Made by a program: the position numbers and the translations under genes. A stretch of 64,000 bases of DNA from Bacilli bacterium (GTDB taxonomy: Bacteria > Bacillota_I > Bacilli_A > Izemoplasmatales > Hujiaoplasmataceae): NCBI GenBank assembly GCA_018399755.1, contig JAGYOE010000003.1, positions 1 to 64,000 on the forward strand, in the 5' to 3' direction. Below are positions 7,212 to 20,717 of this stretch, in pieces; position 1 is the first letter of the stretch; each line of letters starts with the position of its first letter. A model generated the notes under the pieces. That model made no database searches. It worked only from the letters and a program-made list of their open reading frames with translations, and was not told the DNA's origin.

Positions 7212-8840
7212 ATGGAATCAAATTTTATTAAAACTATTATGGAAGAAGATTTAAAGTCTGGAAAAGTAAATGAAATTGTTACTAGATTTCCACCTGAGCC
7301 CAGCGCTTATTTACATATTGGTCACGCTAGAGCAATTGTAATGAATTTTGAACTAGCAAATAATTTTGACGGTAAAACTAATTTGCGCTTTGATGATACA
7401 AATCCTTCAAATGAAGATAAATCATTTGTTGAAGCAATTAAAAGAGATATTGAATGGTTAGGATACAAACCTGCTAAAGTATTGTTTGGTTCGGATTATT
7501 TTGATGTATCTTATAAATTAGCAAAGAAGTTAATAGAAAAAGGTTTAGCTTATGTCTGTGATTTAAACGCTGACCAAATGCGAGAATATCGAGGAACTTT
7601 AAAAACACCAGGAAAAGAATCTCCATATCGTAAGCGTTCTATTGAAGAAAATTTAGAATTATTTTCACAAATGAAAGCTGGTAAATTTAAAGATGGAGAA
7701 AAAACATTACGCGCAAAAATTGATATGGCCTCTCCTAATATGAATATGCGTGACCCGGTGATTTATCGGATAATGCATATTGAACATCAAAACACTGGAA
7801 AAGATTGGTGTATCTATCCGATGTATGACTTTGCACACCCGATTCAAGATGCATTAGAAGGAATAACTCATTCTTTATGCTCTTTAGAGTATGATGATCA
7901 CCGAGTTTTATATGATTGGTTTGTAGAAAAATGTGAAATGGAACACGTTCCTCATCAATATGAGTTTGGCAGATTAAATATTACTAACACAATTATGTCT
8001 AAACGCTATTTAAAAATGCTTGTAGAAGCAAATAAAGTTAACGGATTTGATGATCCAAGAATGCCAACTTTAGCTGGTTTAAAAAGAAGAGGTTTTACAA
8101 AAGAATCAATTAAAGATTTTATTATAAGCACTGGTCTTTCTAGAGTTAATTCAACTGTTTCAAGTGAAATGTTAGAAAACTCTTTAAGAAACGACCTAAA
8201 CTACAAAGTGAAAAGAGCACACGGAGTAATTAATCCTTTAAAAGTTACTATAACTAATTATCCAAAGGATGAAATTGAATGGATTGAAGTTCCTTATAAT
8301 CCTCAAAATGAAGCTTTAGGTTCTCGAAAAATTGCTTTTGGGAAAAATGTTTATATTGAAAGAGAAGATTTTATAGAACATAAACCAAATAAAAAATGGA
8401 AACGTTTGGCTTTAGGAATAGAAGTTAGATTAATGCGAGCATATTTTATTAAATGTAATGAAGTTATTAAAGATAAATCAGGAAAAATAATCGAGTTACT
8501 TTGCACCTATGATCCTGAAACTAAATCTGGATCAGGGTTTAAAGATAGAAAACCTAACGGTAATATTCATTTTGTTGAAGCAACTACTTCAAAAAAAGCT
8601 AATTTTAATTTGTTTGAACCACTATTAATTGATTCTGATGATAAAAAAGATCTCTTTGAAAGATTAAACCCTAATTCTTGGTTATCATCAACAGGATATA
8701 TTGAAAAAGCCTTAGAAAATACAAAACCAGAAGATAAATTTCAATTTATTAGAAAAGGTTACTTCACAACTGATTTTGAATCGACGAAAGACAATATTAT
8801 AATTAATAGAACTGTTGAATTAAAATCTAGATTCAAGTAA
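7212..8840 (+). CDS. glnS: glutaminyl-tRNA synthetase
   Basis: This 542-residue class I synthetase charges tRNA-Gln directly. FPPEPSAYLHIGHARAI near residue 28 holds HIGH, followed by NLRFDDTNP; MYDFAHPIQDALEGITHSLCS and the IMSKRYL signature loop (KMSKR equivalent) follow, then a C-terminal anticodon-binding beta-barrel region. These blocks match GlnRS rather than bacterial GluRS. Many Bacillota instead make Gln-tRNA with GatCAB, so a GlnRS is a notable acquisition. It follows tsaD by 9 bp and ends at a strong terminator, probably closing the t6A operon. Confidence 0.9.
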   Translation: MESNFIKTIMEEDLKSGKVNEIVTRFPPEPSAYLHIGHARAIVMNFELANNFDGKTNLRFDDTNPSNEDKSFVEAIKRDIEWLGYKPAKVLFGSDYFDVSYKLAKKLIEKGLAYVCDLNADQMREYRGTLKTPGKESPYRKRSIEENLELFSQMKAGKFKDGEKTLRAKIDMASPNMNMRDPVIYRIMHIEHQNTGKDWCIYPMYDFAHPIQDALEGITHSLCSLEYDDHRVLYDWFVEKCEMEHVPHQYEFGRLNITNTIMSKRYLKMLVEANKVNGFDDPRMPTLAGLKRRGFTKESIKDFIISTGLSRVNSTVSSEMLENSLRNDLNYKVKRAHGVINPLKVTITNYPKDEIEWIEVPYNPQNEALGSRKIAFGKNVYIEREDFIEHKPNKKWKRLALGIEVRLMRAYFIKCNEVIKDKSGKIIELLCTYDPETKSGSGFKDRKPNGNIHFVEATTSKKANFNLFEPLLIDSDDKKDLFERLNPNSWLSSTGYIEKALENTKPEDKFQFIRKGYFTTDFESTKDNIIINRTVELKSRFK

Positions 8841-8868
8841 ATCAAGGGGAAAAACCCTTGATTTATTT
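8841..8868 (+). terminator. terminator after glnS
   Basis: ATCAAGGG at 8841-8848 pairs with CCCTTGAT at 8855-8862 over a purine loop, followed by a T-rich run. Confidence 0.85.
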
Positions 8869-8891
8869 ATTGTATTTATAAGGGTTATAAG

Positions 8892-8920
8892 TTTATACTT
8901 TTTTGCAATCATGTTATAAT
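8892..8920 (+). promoter_or_regulatory. promoter candidate for pcrA-ligA-uvrA
   Basis: A perfect TATAAT lies at 8915-8920, 17 bp downstream of a weak TTTATA at 8892-8897. It is 17 bp before the TTG start of pcrA, so the leader is short. Confidence 0.5.
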
Positions 8921-8936
8921 ATTTAAAGGTGATAAT

Positions 8937-13110
<4,174 letters not shown>

Positions 13111-13112
13111 AT

Positions 13113-15935
13113 TTGAAAGATTATATTACAATAAAGGGCGCGAGAGAAAACAACTTAAAGTCCATAAATTTAGAATTTAAAAAGAATCAGTTAATAGTTA
13201 TGACAGGTCTTTCCGGTTCAGGGAAGACTAGTTTAGCATTTGATACTATTTATGAAGAGGGTAGAAGAAGATATGTAGAATCTTTAAGTGCTTATGCTAG
13301 ACAATTTTTAGGAAATATGAAAAAACCAGATGTTGATTTAATTGAAGGGTTAAGCCCATCAATATCTATTGATCAAAAATCTACTTCTCATAATCCTCGT
13401 TCTACTGTAGGTACAGTTACAGAAATTTATGATTATATCCGTTTACTATATGCAAGAATTGGCAAACCAATTTGTCCTATACACGGAGTAGAAATTAAAT
13501 CGCAATCGATTCAAGAAATGACAAATAAAATTTTAGAGAATGACCAGAAAAGATTAATTATTTTAGCTCCAATCATTCGCGACAAAAAAGGGATGCATAA
13601 AGATGAAATTTCTGAACTTAGGAAAGAAGGCTATACTAGAGTAAGAATAAATGAAGAAAACTATGAATTAGATCAAGAAATAGTTTTGGATAAAAATAAA
13701 CGTTATGATATAGATGTAGTAATTGATAGGATAATAGTAAAAGAATCAGCTGCTTCAAGATTATATGATTCTTTAGAAACAGCTGCAAAACTTGGTAATG
13801 GAAGTGTAAAAGCGATAATTGATGGTGAAGAAAAATTATTTAGCGAAAATTTTTCTTGCCCAATATGTGGTTTTACAATTCAAGATTTAGAACCAAGATT
13901 ATTTTCATTCAACGCTCCATATGGTGCTTGTAAAACTTGTAATGGTTTAGGTTTTAATCGCAAAATTGATGTTGATGCTTTACTTCCAGATCAAAGTTTA
14001 AGCTTGCAGGAAAATGTTTTTCAAAAATATGCTAAAACAGATTCTATTTATTATCGCCAAATAGAACAAACTGCTATAGCTTTGGATATTCCCCTAAATA
14101 AGCCATTTAACAAACTAACTAAAAAACAACAAAATATTCTTTTATATGGTTCTGAAGCAGAAATTGATTACAAATATGTTTCTCGAGAAGGAAGATTATT
14201 CCACAAAGCAAAGAAACCTTTTGAAGGTGTTATAAATGGGCTTGAAAGAAGATATATGAGCACTAAATCTAGAATGATTAGACGTTGGATTGAAGGAATG
14301 ATGAGTGATATTGTTTGTGAATCTTGTGATGGTAAAAGATTAAATGAACAAGCACTATCAGTTTATATAGCTAATAAGAATATTGATGATGTAAGTAATC
14401 TTAGTATTATTCATTTATTAGATTTTTTTGAAGATTTACAATTAGAAAGACAAGATAAAGAAATTGCTACCCCGATTGTAAAAGAAATAAAAGACAGATT
14501 GGGCTTTTTAGTTAATGTTGGCTTGGATTATTTAACGCTCTCGAGAGCTTCAATGACTCTTTCTGGGGGAGAAGCACAAAGGATTAGACTAGCAACACAG
14601 ATTGGCTCAAGACTGACAGGAGTATTATATGTCTTAGATGAACCCTCTATTGGTCTTCATCAGCGTGATAATATTAGATTAATCAATTCATTAAAAGAGA
14701 TGAAAAATCTTGGAAATACTATGATTGTAGTAGAACACGATCACGAAATGATTTTAGAAAGTGATTTAGTTGTTGATATTGGTCCAGGGGCCGGAGAACA
14801 CGGCGGTAAATTAGAATTTATCGGAACACCAAAGGAATTATTAAAAGATAAAAAATCGATAACTGGAAAATATTTACGTAAAGAATTACATATTCCTATA
14901 CCAAAGAAAAGACGCAATCATGATAAAGGGTATTTGAAAATAATTGGCGCTAAACAAAATAATTTAAAATCAATTAATGCAGATATACCTATTGGGTGTT
15001 TAACTTTAGTTACTGGCGTTAGTGGGTCTGGTAAGTCTTCTTTAATAAATGAGGTCTTATATAAGAATTTAGTTAATTTAATAACTAGAAGAAGAGAATC
15101 ACCAGGAAAGGTAAAGAAAATTGACAATTATCAACAATTTGATAGAATTATTGATATTGATCAATCTCCTATTGGCAAGACTCCAAGATCTAATCCAGCG
15201 ACATATACTGGGGTATTTGATCATATCAGAGATTTGTATGCTAAAACTAAGGAATCTAAGTTGCGAGGATACAATAAAGGAAGATTTTCGTTTAATGTTA
15301 AAGGTGGTCGCTGTGAAAATTGTCAAGGAGATGGTGTAATTAAAATTGAAATGCATTTTATGCCTGATATTTATGTTGAATGTGAAGAGTGTCATGGAAA
15401 AAGATATAATAAAGAAACCTTGCAAGTGAAGTATAAAGGTAAAAACATTGCGGATGTTTTAGATATGCGAGTAGAACAAGCTTTAGAATTTTTTGACAAA
15501 ATACCAAAAGTTAAGCGCAGATTAGAAACGATAAATGATGTTGGCTTAGGCTATATTAAGTTGGGACAATCATCAACTACTTTATCTGGTGGAGAAGCGC
15601 AAAGAGTAAAACTAGCTTCAGAGTTGTATAAGCGAATAACTGATAAATCAATCTATATATTAGATGAACCTACTACGGGATTACATACTCACGATATTAA
15701 AAAATTAATGTCAGTTCTAAATGATATAGTTGATAAAGGCGCTACAGTAATAGTAATTGAGCATAATTTAGATGTAATTAAAACTGCAGATCATATAATT
15801 GATTTAGGTCCTGAAGGGGGAGAACGTGGCGGAAGAATTGTTGTTACTGGAACTCCAGAAAAAGTTGCTAAAAGCAAAAAGTCATATACAGGAAAATATT
15901 TAAAGGATATTCTAGAACAAATTAAAACCAGTTAA
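13113..15935 (+). CDS. uvrA: excinuclease ABC subunit A
   Basis: The damage sensor of nucleotide excision repair, 940 residues with two ABC ATPase modules. Walker A sites are GLSGSGKTS near residue 32 and GVSGSGKSS near residue 634; two LSGGEAQR signatures (residues ~485 and ~825) and several CxxC zinc pairs (CPICG, CKTC, CENC, CEEC) are visible. It starts at TTG 13113 after AGGTGA, directly behind ligA, so pcrA, ligA and uvrA form one repair operon. Confidence 0.96.
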   Translation: MKDYITIKGARENNLKSINLEFKKNQLIVMTGLSGSGKTSLAFDTIYEEGRRRYVESLSAYARQFLGNMKKPDVDLIEGLSPSISIDQKSTSHNPRSTVGTVTEIYDYIRLLYARIGKPICPIHGVEIKSQSIQEMTNKILENDQKRLIILAPIIRDKKGMHKDEISELRKEGYTRVRINEENYELDQEIVLDKNKRYDIDVVIDRIIVKESAASRLYDSLETAAKLGNGSVKAIIDGEEKLFSENFSCPICGFTIQDLEPRLFSFNAPYGACKTCNGLGFNRKIDVDALLPDQSLSLQENVFQKYAKTDSIYYRQIEQTAIALDIPLNKPFNKLTKKQQNILLYGSEAEIDYKYVSREGRLFHKAKKPFEGVINGLERRYMSTKSRMIRRWIEGMMSDIVCESCDGKRLNEQALSVYIANKNIDDVSNLSIIHLLDFFEDLQLERQDKEIATPIVKEIKDRLGFLVNVGLDYLTLSRASMTLSGGEAQRIRLATQIGSRLTGVLYVLDEPSIGLHQRDNIRLINSLKEMKNLGNTMIVVEHDHEMILESDLVVDIGPGAGEHGGKLEFIGTPKELLKDKKSITGKYLRKELHIPIPKKRRNHDKGYLKIIGAKQNNLKSINADIPIGCLTLVTGVSGSGKSSLINEVLYKNLVNLITRRRESPGKVKKIDNYQQFDRIIDIDQSPIGKTPRSNPATYTGVFDHIRDLYAKTKESKLRGYNKGRFSFNVKGGRCENCQGDGVIKIEMHFMPDIYVECEECHGKRYNKETLQVKYKGKNIADVLDMRVEQALEFFDKIPKVKRRLETINDVGLGYIKLGQSSTTLSGGEAQRVKLASELYKRITDKSIYILDEPTTGLHTHDIKKLMSVLNDIVDKGATVIVIEHNLDVIKTADHIIDLGPEGGERGGRIVVTGTPEKVAKSKKSYTGKYLKDILEQIKTS

Positions 15936-15990
15936 ATACAAAATTAATAATAACTATGTTATGATATTAATAGATAAGAAGAGTGATTTT

Positions 15991-16560
15991 ATGAGCGATA
16001 AAAACAACGATAAAGACAAAAAATCTAAAGAAGAAATTCGTAAGGAAATTGAAGATTTAGAAAAGTTAATTGAAAAAGTAAAAAAACAAAATGAACAAAA
16101 TAGAAAGAAATATGGCGGCAGGAATCCAATTTTAAAAATTAATCTAGCCGCTGTTTATTCACGAAATTTTATAATAAATTTAATAATCAGTTTTTTAATA
16201 AATTTTATTACTTTTTTTATAATCATTAGTGTTTTAGAAGAATTGTTTATAAGTAATTTAACTAATGATTTATATTTATTAATTATTGTGTTTGGTTTAA
16301 CTTTATATGAAGAATTATATAAGAAATACTTATTTAAGAAGCATATGCAAATTGTGATTTATTCTATAGGAACAATATTTTTCTTGTTAAATGTGTTATA
16401 TTTGTATTTTGTAGATTTAATTGTGTTTGGTAGTAGTTTTTCTTTTATTAGTGCTTATCATCCAATAATATTTATTATAGTTTTTAGTTTCTTAAGATAT
16501 GTAATCAAGGTGATTTATAAACGCATAGAACTATTTGTAAATCGCAAGAGTAGAAGGTGA
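15991..16560 (+). CDS. unrecognised four-helix membrane protein with N-terminal coiled coil
   Basis: A 189-residue protein I do not recognise. Residues ~1-38 are extremely charged (Lys/Glu/Asp heptads, probably coiled coil), then about four hydrophobic segments follow (IINLIISFLINFITFFIIIS; LYLLIIVFGLTL; IGTIFFLLNVLYLYFV; IIFIIVFSFLRYVI) and a basic tail. The ATG at 15991 is chosen over ATG 15961 because AAGAAGAGTG lies just upstream and TATGAT near 15968 looks like a -10. It precedes hprK by 4 bp and is likely co-transcribed with hprK and lgt. Confidence 0.7.
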   Translation: MSDKNNDKDKKSKEEIRKEIEDLEKLIEKVKKQNEQNRKKYGGRNPILKINLAAVYSRNFIINLIISFLINFITFFIIISVLEELFISNLTNDLYLLIIVFGLTLYEELYKKYLFKKHMQIVIYSIGTIFFLLNVLYLYFVDLIVFGSSFSFISAYHPIIFIIVFSFLRYVIKVIYKRIELFVNRKSRR

Positions 16561-16564
16561 AAAT

Positions 16565-17518
16565 ATGCCAAAAATAAAAGTTTCTGATATTATTGAAGGT
16601 TTAGAATTAAAATTGATTGCTGGTGAGGGTGGGATTAATAACTTTGTTAATATCGCTTCACTTGCTAAACCGGGTCTTGAATTAGCTGGAATGATGGATT
16701 TTTATGAAAATGATAGGATTCAAATTATCGGCTCTAAAGAAGCTGCTTTTTTTCATTCTTTAACTAAAGAAGAACAAACTTCAAGAGTTGAGAGTATTTT
16801 TAAAAAAACGGCTCCAGCCTTTATTTTTTCTAAAAATGTTGATGTGCCTAAAATATTTAAAGATTTAGGTAATCAATACAAAATACCAATACTAAAAAGT
16901 TTTTACAAAACAACTTCATTATTTACAGAGTTATATGCTTTTTTACAAGCTAAACTTGCCGAAAGAACTTCAATGCATGGGGTTTTAATGGACATAAACG
17001 GTGTAGGGATATTGATTACTGGTAAGAGTGGGATTGGGAAAAGCGAAGTTGCACTTGAATTAATCAGACGTGGATATATTTTGGTTGCTGATGATATGGT
17101 AGATATTTATCAAGTTGAAAAAGGTGTAGTTATTGGTGAAGCACCTGATGTATTAAAGAAATTTTTGGAAATACGTGGTGTTGGTGTAGTAAATGTAGTC
17201 TATTTATTTGGGGTCAGATCTTTTCGAGAGAAAAAAAGGATATCAATTATTGTTGAATTAGATAAATGGCAAGACGATTTTAAAAACGATCGTTTAGGTT
17301 TAAAAACTGGCAGGAAGAAAATATTTGATACTTATGTTTCATATGCAACTTTACCAGTTACCGAAGCTAGAAATACCGCAACACTAGTTGAAGCTGCTGC
17401 TTTAGATTATAAATCCAAAGATATGGGATATAATTCAGCCGAAGATTTTAATTATTCTCTTAATAAAGAAATCAAAAAAAACCAGGAGTTAGAAAATGAA
17501 AAACACAATAAAAATTAG
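16565..17518 (+). CDS. hprK: HPr kinase/phosphorylase
   Basis: This bifunctional enzyme phosphorylates HPr on a serine and removes the phosphate again; HPr-Ser-P is the co-repressor of CcpA. The 317-residue length is normal. Walker A is ITGKSGIGKSEVALELI near residue 155, VADD follows, and the HPrK signature FLEIRGVGVVNVVYLFG lies near residue 205. The C-terminus overlaps lgt by 23 bp, the usual Bacillota order hprK-lgt. Its presence fits the cre-like sites seen in front of both amino-acid fermentation operons. Confidence 0.95.
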   Translation: MPKIKVSDIIEGLELKLIAGEGGINNFVNIASLAKPGLELAGMMDFYENDRIQIIGSKEAAFFHSLTKEEQTSRVESIFKKTAPAFIFSKNVDVPKIFKDLGNQYKIPILKSFYKTTSLFTELYAFLQAKLAERTSMHGVLMDINGVGILITGKSGIGKSEVALELIRRGYILVADDMVDIYQVEKGVVIGEAPDVLKKFLEIRGVGVVNVVYLFGVRSFREKKRISIIVELDKWQDDFKNDRLGLKTGRKKIFDTYVSYATLPVTEARNTATLVEAAALDYKSKDMGYNSAEDFNYSLNKEIKKNQELENEKHNKN

Positions 17519-18725
17519 TTTAAGTTTACTTATAATCTTTTTATCAATATTTTTTATTAGTTGCAGTTCTGGAGAACAAACTACAGAAAATGGAACTGAT
17601 GAGTTTACTGTTACTTTTGTTGATTATGATGGAGATGTTTTAAAAACAATCAATTGTGATAGTCAAGAAACCTGTGAAATAGTACCTCCAGAAGAACCAA
17701 ACAATAAGGAAAATTCAAAGTTCTTAAGATGGTCTTTTTTTGAAAGTGGTTTTTCTGAAATTGATGAAGATACAGAAATAAAAGCAATATATAATTATGA
17801 TAATCGTCTATTAACTATTTTTGGTAGATCAATTAATATGTACTCATTCTTTATTATGCTAGGTATCATTGTAGCGTTATTATTATCTTTAAGAGAAGCA
17901 CCAAGAATTGGCATGAAAAAGGATGATTTTATAGATGGATTCTTATGGATAGTCCCAGTAGCTATATTAGGTTCTAGGCTATGGTATGTTATAGCTGAGT
18001 GGGATGCTTTCTATGACGGAAGTATTGGTGGTTTAATCCAGAGTTTCTTTGGTTTTCAAAATGGTAGTTTTGCTGGTTTTGCTGGGCTAGCTATACATGG
18101 AGCTTTCTTTACCGCAGTTATAATGATTATCCTTTATGCTCGCAAACGAAAATTAGATATATTTAAAATACTAGATATAGTTGCTGTTGGTTTTATTATT
18201 GCTCAGGCTTTTGGAAGATGGGGTAATTTCTTTAACCAAGAAGCTCATGGTGGTATAGTTGGGGGAATGAACTCTGAAGGTGAAGCCATTCTTTCAATTG
18301 AACAACAATTTAATTATTTACGTAATACTTTACATATTCCTGAATTTATTGTGAATAATATGTTTATAATTGAAGAAGATAAATTCGCTCCAATAAGAGG
18401 CTTTTATCATCCTACTTTTTTCTATGAATCAATCTTTAATTTATTAGGATTTAGTATAATGCTTATTATAAGAAGAATTAAACAAATACACTTTGGTGAA
18501 ATATTTAGTTTCTATTTAATTTGGTATGGTGGGTTAAGAATATTTATCGAAACTATGAGAACAGATCCACTGACTTTCGAATTTTTAGGACAAACATTTA
18601 AACTTGCAATAGTAACTTCAGTACTAATGATAATTGGTGGTATTTTAGTTTCAATTTATCTTAGAACTAAAAGAAAAGGCAAGACTTATGCAGAGTCAAA
18701 ATATACTTTTGATTTTAAATCATGA
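17496..18725 (+). CDS. lgt: prolipoprotein diacylglyceryl transferase with N-terminal lipoprotein signal and surface domain
   Basis: The last ~300 of 409 residues are Lgt, the membrane enzyme that moves diacylglycerol to the lipobox cysteine: INMYSFFIMLGIIVALLL is its first helix, followed by GSRLWYVIAEW, IHGAFFTAVIM, AFGRWGNFFNQEAHGG, HPTFFYESIFN and YGGLRIFIETMR. Ahead of it are about 105 extra residues: Lys-rich start, hydrophobic core and FFISC lipobox (Cys23), a Ser/Gly/Thr linker, and a beta domain (TVTFVDYDGDVL ... EIDEDTEIKAIYNY) like Listeria-Bacteroides (Flg_new) repeats. AGGAG precedes the upstream ATG; the ATG at 17838 has no ribosome site, so the long form is real. The enzyme may be its own substrate. 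Confidence 0.9.
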   Translation: MKNTIKISLSLLIIFLSIFFISCSSGEQTTENGTDEFTVTFVDYDGDVLKTINCDSQETCEIVPPEEPNNKENSKFLRWSFFESGFSEIDEDTEIKAIYNYDNRLLTIFGRSINMYSFFIMLGIIVALLLSLREAPRIGMKKDDFIDGFLWIVPVAILGSRLWYVIAEWDAFYDGSIGGLIQSFFGFQNGSFAGFAGLAIHGAFFTAVIMIILYARKRKLDIFKILDIVAVGFIIAQAFGRWGNFFNQEAHGGIVGGMNSEGEAILSIEQQFNYLRNTLHIPEFIVNNMFIIEEDKFAPIRGFYHPTFFYESIFNLLGFSIMLIIRRIKQIHFGEIFSFYLIWYGGLRIFIETMRTDPLTFEFLGQTFKLAIVTSVLMIIGGILVSIYLRTKRKGKTYAESKYTFDFKS

Positions 18726-18746
18726 CATATAAGGATTGGTGGTAAT

Positions 18747-19700
18747 ATGTCATTTGCAAAAGAAATAAAAAAAGAATTACAAAGCCTCAAACATTTGGAC
18801 TGTTGTAATAAAGCTGAGTTATCAGCTATGTTACATATTAATGGTTCGATAGAAAAAAATTCTACAGGTATTAGTTTAGTTTTTCAAACAACTAATAATT
18901 CTGTAGTAAGGAGATTTGTATATTTACTAAAGAAAATTTATGATATTGAATATAGTTTAATTCAAAAGAAAATTAGTCAATTTAAAAATAAAGAAAAATT
19001 TATTGTTAAGATTAGTGAATCAGTAGATATACTATTAAATGAATTATCATTATTAAACGATGAAGCTCTATTTTTTAAAGATGTTGATAAGGAATTAATT
19101 GAAAAAGAATGTTGTAAACGGGCATATTTACGTGGAGCGTTTTTAGCTTCTGGATCAATAAACTCTCCAGATACAAGCGCTTATCACTTGGAAATACAGT
19201 CTTATTCAAAAGCACATAGCGAAATTATAAAAACTTTAGCCAATGAATTTAATTTAAATGCTAAAATAGCCGAAAACAAGCGCGGCTATATTACTTATTT
19301 AAAAGAAGCAGAAAGAATTGCAGATTTTTTAAAAGTGATTGGCGCTAATAACTCTTTATTTACCTTTGAAGATACAAGGATAAAAAGAGATTTTAAAAAT
19401 TCAATAAATCGCGTAATTAATTGTGATATAGCTAATGAGAGAAAAGCACAAATTGCCGCAAAGGAACAATTAAAAAATATTGAAATAATTGAAGATAATA
19501 TTGAAAAGAATATTTCAAAAAGCATGAAAGAAGCTATTTTTCTAAGAAAAAAATATCCAGAATCTTCATTACAAGAGCTAAGTTATTTATCGAAGGAACA
19601 CTTTGATAAGAGTATTTCTAAATCAGCTTTAAATCATCGTTTTCGAGCAATAAAGGATTTAGCTAATAAAATAAATATTTCTGAGGGTAAATATGATTAA
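18747..19700 (+). CDS. whiA: DNA-binding protein WhiA
   Basis: A 317-residue WhiA protein: N-terminal degenerate LAGLIDADG homing-endonuclease fold (SFAKEIKKEL; CCKRAYLRGAFLASGSINSP) and a C-terminal helix-turn-helix (SLQELSYLS ... ISKSALNHRFRAIKDLA). In Gram-positives it influences cell division and chromosome segregation. It follows lgt by 21 bp and overlaps acpS by 8 bp, so it lies in the hprK-lgt run. Confidence 0.93.
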   Translation: MSFAKEIKKELQSLKHLDCCNKAELSAMLHINGSIEKNSTGISLVFQTTNNSVVRRFVYLLKKIYDIEYSLIQKKISQFKNKEKFIVKISESVDILLNELSLLNDEALFFKDVDKELIEKECCKRAYLRGAFLASGSINSPDTSAYHLEIQSYSKAHSEIIKTLANEFNLNAKIAENKRGYITYLKEAERIADFLKVIGANNSLFTFEDTRIKRDFKNSINRVINCDIANERKAQIAAKEQLKNIEIIEDNIEKNISKSMKEAIFLRKKYPESSLQELSYLSKEHFDKSISKSALNHRFRAIKDLANKINISEGKYD

Positions 19701-20034
19701 AGGAATCGGAATTGATATTTGTAAGATTGATCGTTTAAAATTAACAAGTTTTAAACGCATTTTATCTGAGGAAGAAATTCAAGTTTATAAATCTTTTAAA
19801 CTTCTTTCTAGAAAGAAAGAATATTTAGCGGGAAGATTCGCTCTTAAAGAGGCGATAATTAAAGCTTTTGGTAATATGGATATTAAAATATATTTTCAAG
19901 ATGTTACTATTTTAAATGATGTTAAAGGAAAGCCAATTGTAAAAAATCCTAATTATAAAAACTTTTTTATTTGGGTTAGTATCTCTCATGAAAAAGACAA
20001 TGTGATTGCTCAAGCTATCATTGAAGAAAAATAA
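19693..20034 (+). CDS. acpS: holo-[acyl-carrier-protein] synthase
   Basis: A 113-residue phosphopantetheinyl transferase. GIGIDICKIDRLK at the start carries the metal-binding Asp, and YLAGRFALKEAIIKAFG holds the catalytic Glu/Lys segment. It attaches the 4'-phosphopantetheine arm of CoA to ACP for fatty acid synthesis. The start overlaps whiA; an intergenic promoter for the next gene follows. Confidence 0.92.
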   Translation: MIKGIGIDICKIDRLKLTSFKRILSEEEIQVYKSFKLLSRKKEYLAGRFALKEAIIKAFGNMDIKIYFQDVTILNDVKGKPIVKNPNYKNFFIWVSISHEKDNVIAQAIIEEK

Positions 20035-20047
20035 ATAAAATTAACAC

Positions 20048-20076
20048 TTGAATTATTTAACTATTTTATGTAAAAT
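20048..20076 (+). promoter_or_regulatory. promoter for the thioredoxin-like gene
   Basis: TTGAAT at 20048-20053 and TAAAAT at 20071-20076 have a 17 bp spacer and lie 21 bp before the ATG. Confidence 0.6.
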
Positions 20077-20096
20077 TAAGATATTGAGGTGAGAAA

Positions 20097-20639
20097 ATGG
20101 CTACTTATTCAAAAGGATATAAGAAACAAAACCCACAACTTTTATTATTAAAAGTAATTGTTGGAGTTATAATAGCGGTAGGTTTACTAATGTTATTTGC
20201 TTTTATTTATGATAAAGCAACTGATTGGAAAGATTACGATAGTTATACACACGCAAATACTTACGACGAAATTTGGACTATGACAGATGATGATAGAAAT
20301 GAATTATCAAACTATGCGGTGTATTTTTATTCAAATACTTGTCCTACTTGTTTAGAAATGAAAGAAGATGTATTAGGCTTTGCTAATGATTATAACAAAG
20401 AAGCTGAAAGATTTTTCTTAGCTGATGCTGAATCTATTACAGCTAGAGAAGTTGGTGAAGGTGAAACAGCATATACCGAAGACAACTTCTTAGCAGGTAT
20501 TGAAGAAGAAGAAATTATTCCTCCGATGATTGTTGTGGTTACGGATAATGAATTTGAGGAAGTAATAATTGGAAGAGTTAATATTAATAACTTTTTAGAT
20601 TCTTTAGAAGCAGGAAGTTATGAACCGTTTAATGATTAG
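20097..20639 (+). CDS. membrane-anchored thioredoxin-like protein
   Basis: A 180-residue protein. A hydrophobic helix at about residues 18-42 (LLKVIVGVIIAVGLLMLF) after a Lys-rich start is a signal anchor; the rest should lie outside. The motif VYFYSNTCPTCLEMKEDV near residue 80 is a thioredoxin-fold beta strand followed by CPTC, and IIPPMIVVV gives the cis-proline segment. It probably reduces or exchanges disulfides of surface proteins. The domain is acidic and otherwise divergent, so partners cannot be named. It is a single-gene unit with its own promoter and terminator. Confidence 0.75.
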   Translation: MATYSKGYKKQNPQLLLLKVIVGVIIAVGLLMLFAFIYDKATDWKDYDSYTHANTYDEIWTMTDDDRNELSNYAVYFYSNTCPTCLEMKEDVLGFANDYNKEAERFFLADAESITAREVGEGETAYTEDNFLAGIEEEEIIPPMIVVVTDNEFEEVIIGRVNINNFLDSLEAGSYEPFND

Positions 20640-20666
20640 AGCTAAATTTTTTAGCTCTTTTTTTTA
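20638..20666 (+). terminator. terminator after the thioredoxin-like gene
   Basis: AGAGCTAAA at 20638-20646 pairs with TTTAGCTCT at 20650-20658, followed by a run of T. Confidence 0.88.
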
Positions 20667-20670
20667 AAAA

Positions 20671-20699
20671 TTGTTGATAATTGTGATAAAATGTATAAG
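20671..20699 (+). promoter_or_regulatory. promoter for tex
   Basis: TTGTTG at 20671-20676 and TATAAG at 20694-20699 are separated by 17 bp. Confidence 0.5.
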
Positions 20700-20717
20700 G
20701 GGAAAGCGGGTAAATAG

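Noticed and set aside
14918-15425. Open frames on both strands inside uvrA
   Set aside because: They overlap the second ATPase module of UvrA in other frames and have no independent signals.
17838-18725. lgt starting at the internal ATG 17838
   Set aside because: There is no ribosome site before it, whereas the upstream ATG has AGGAG and the extra region has organised domains.
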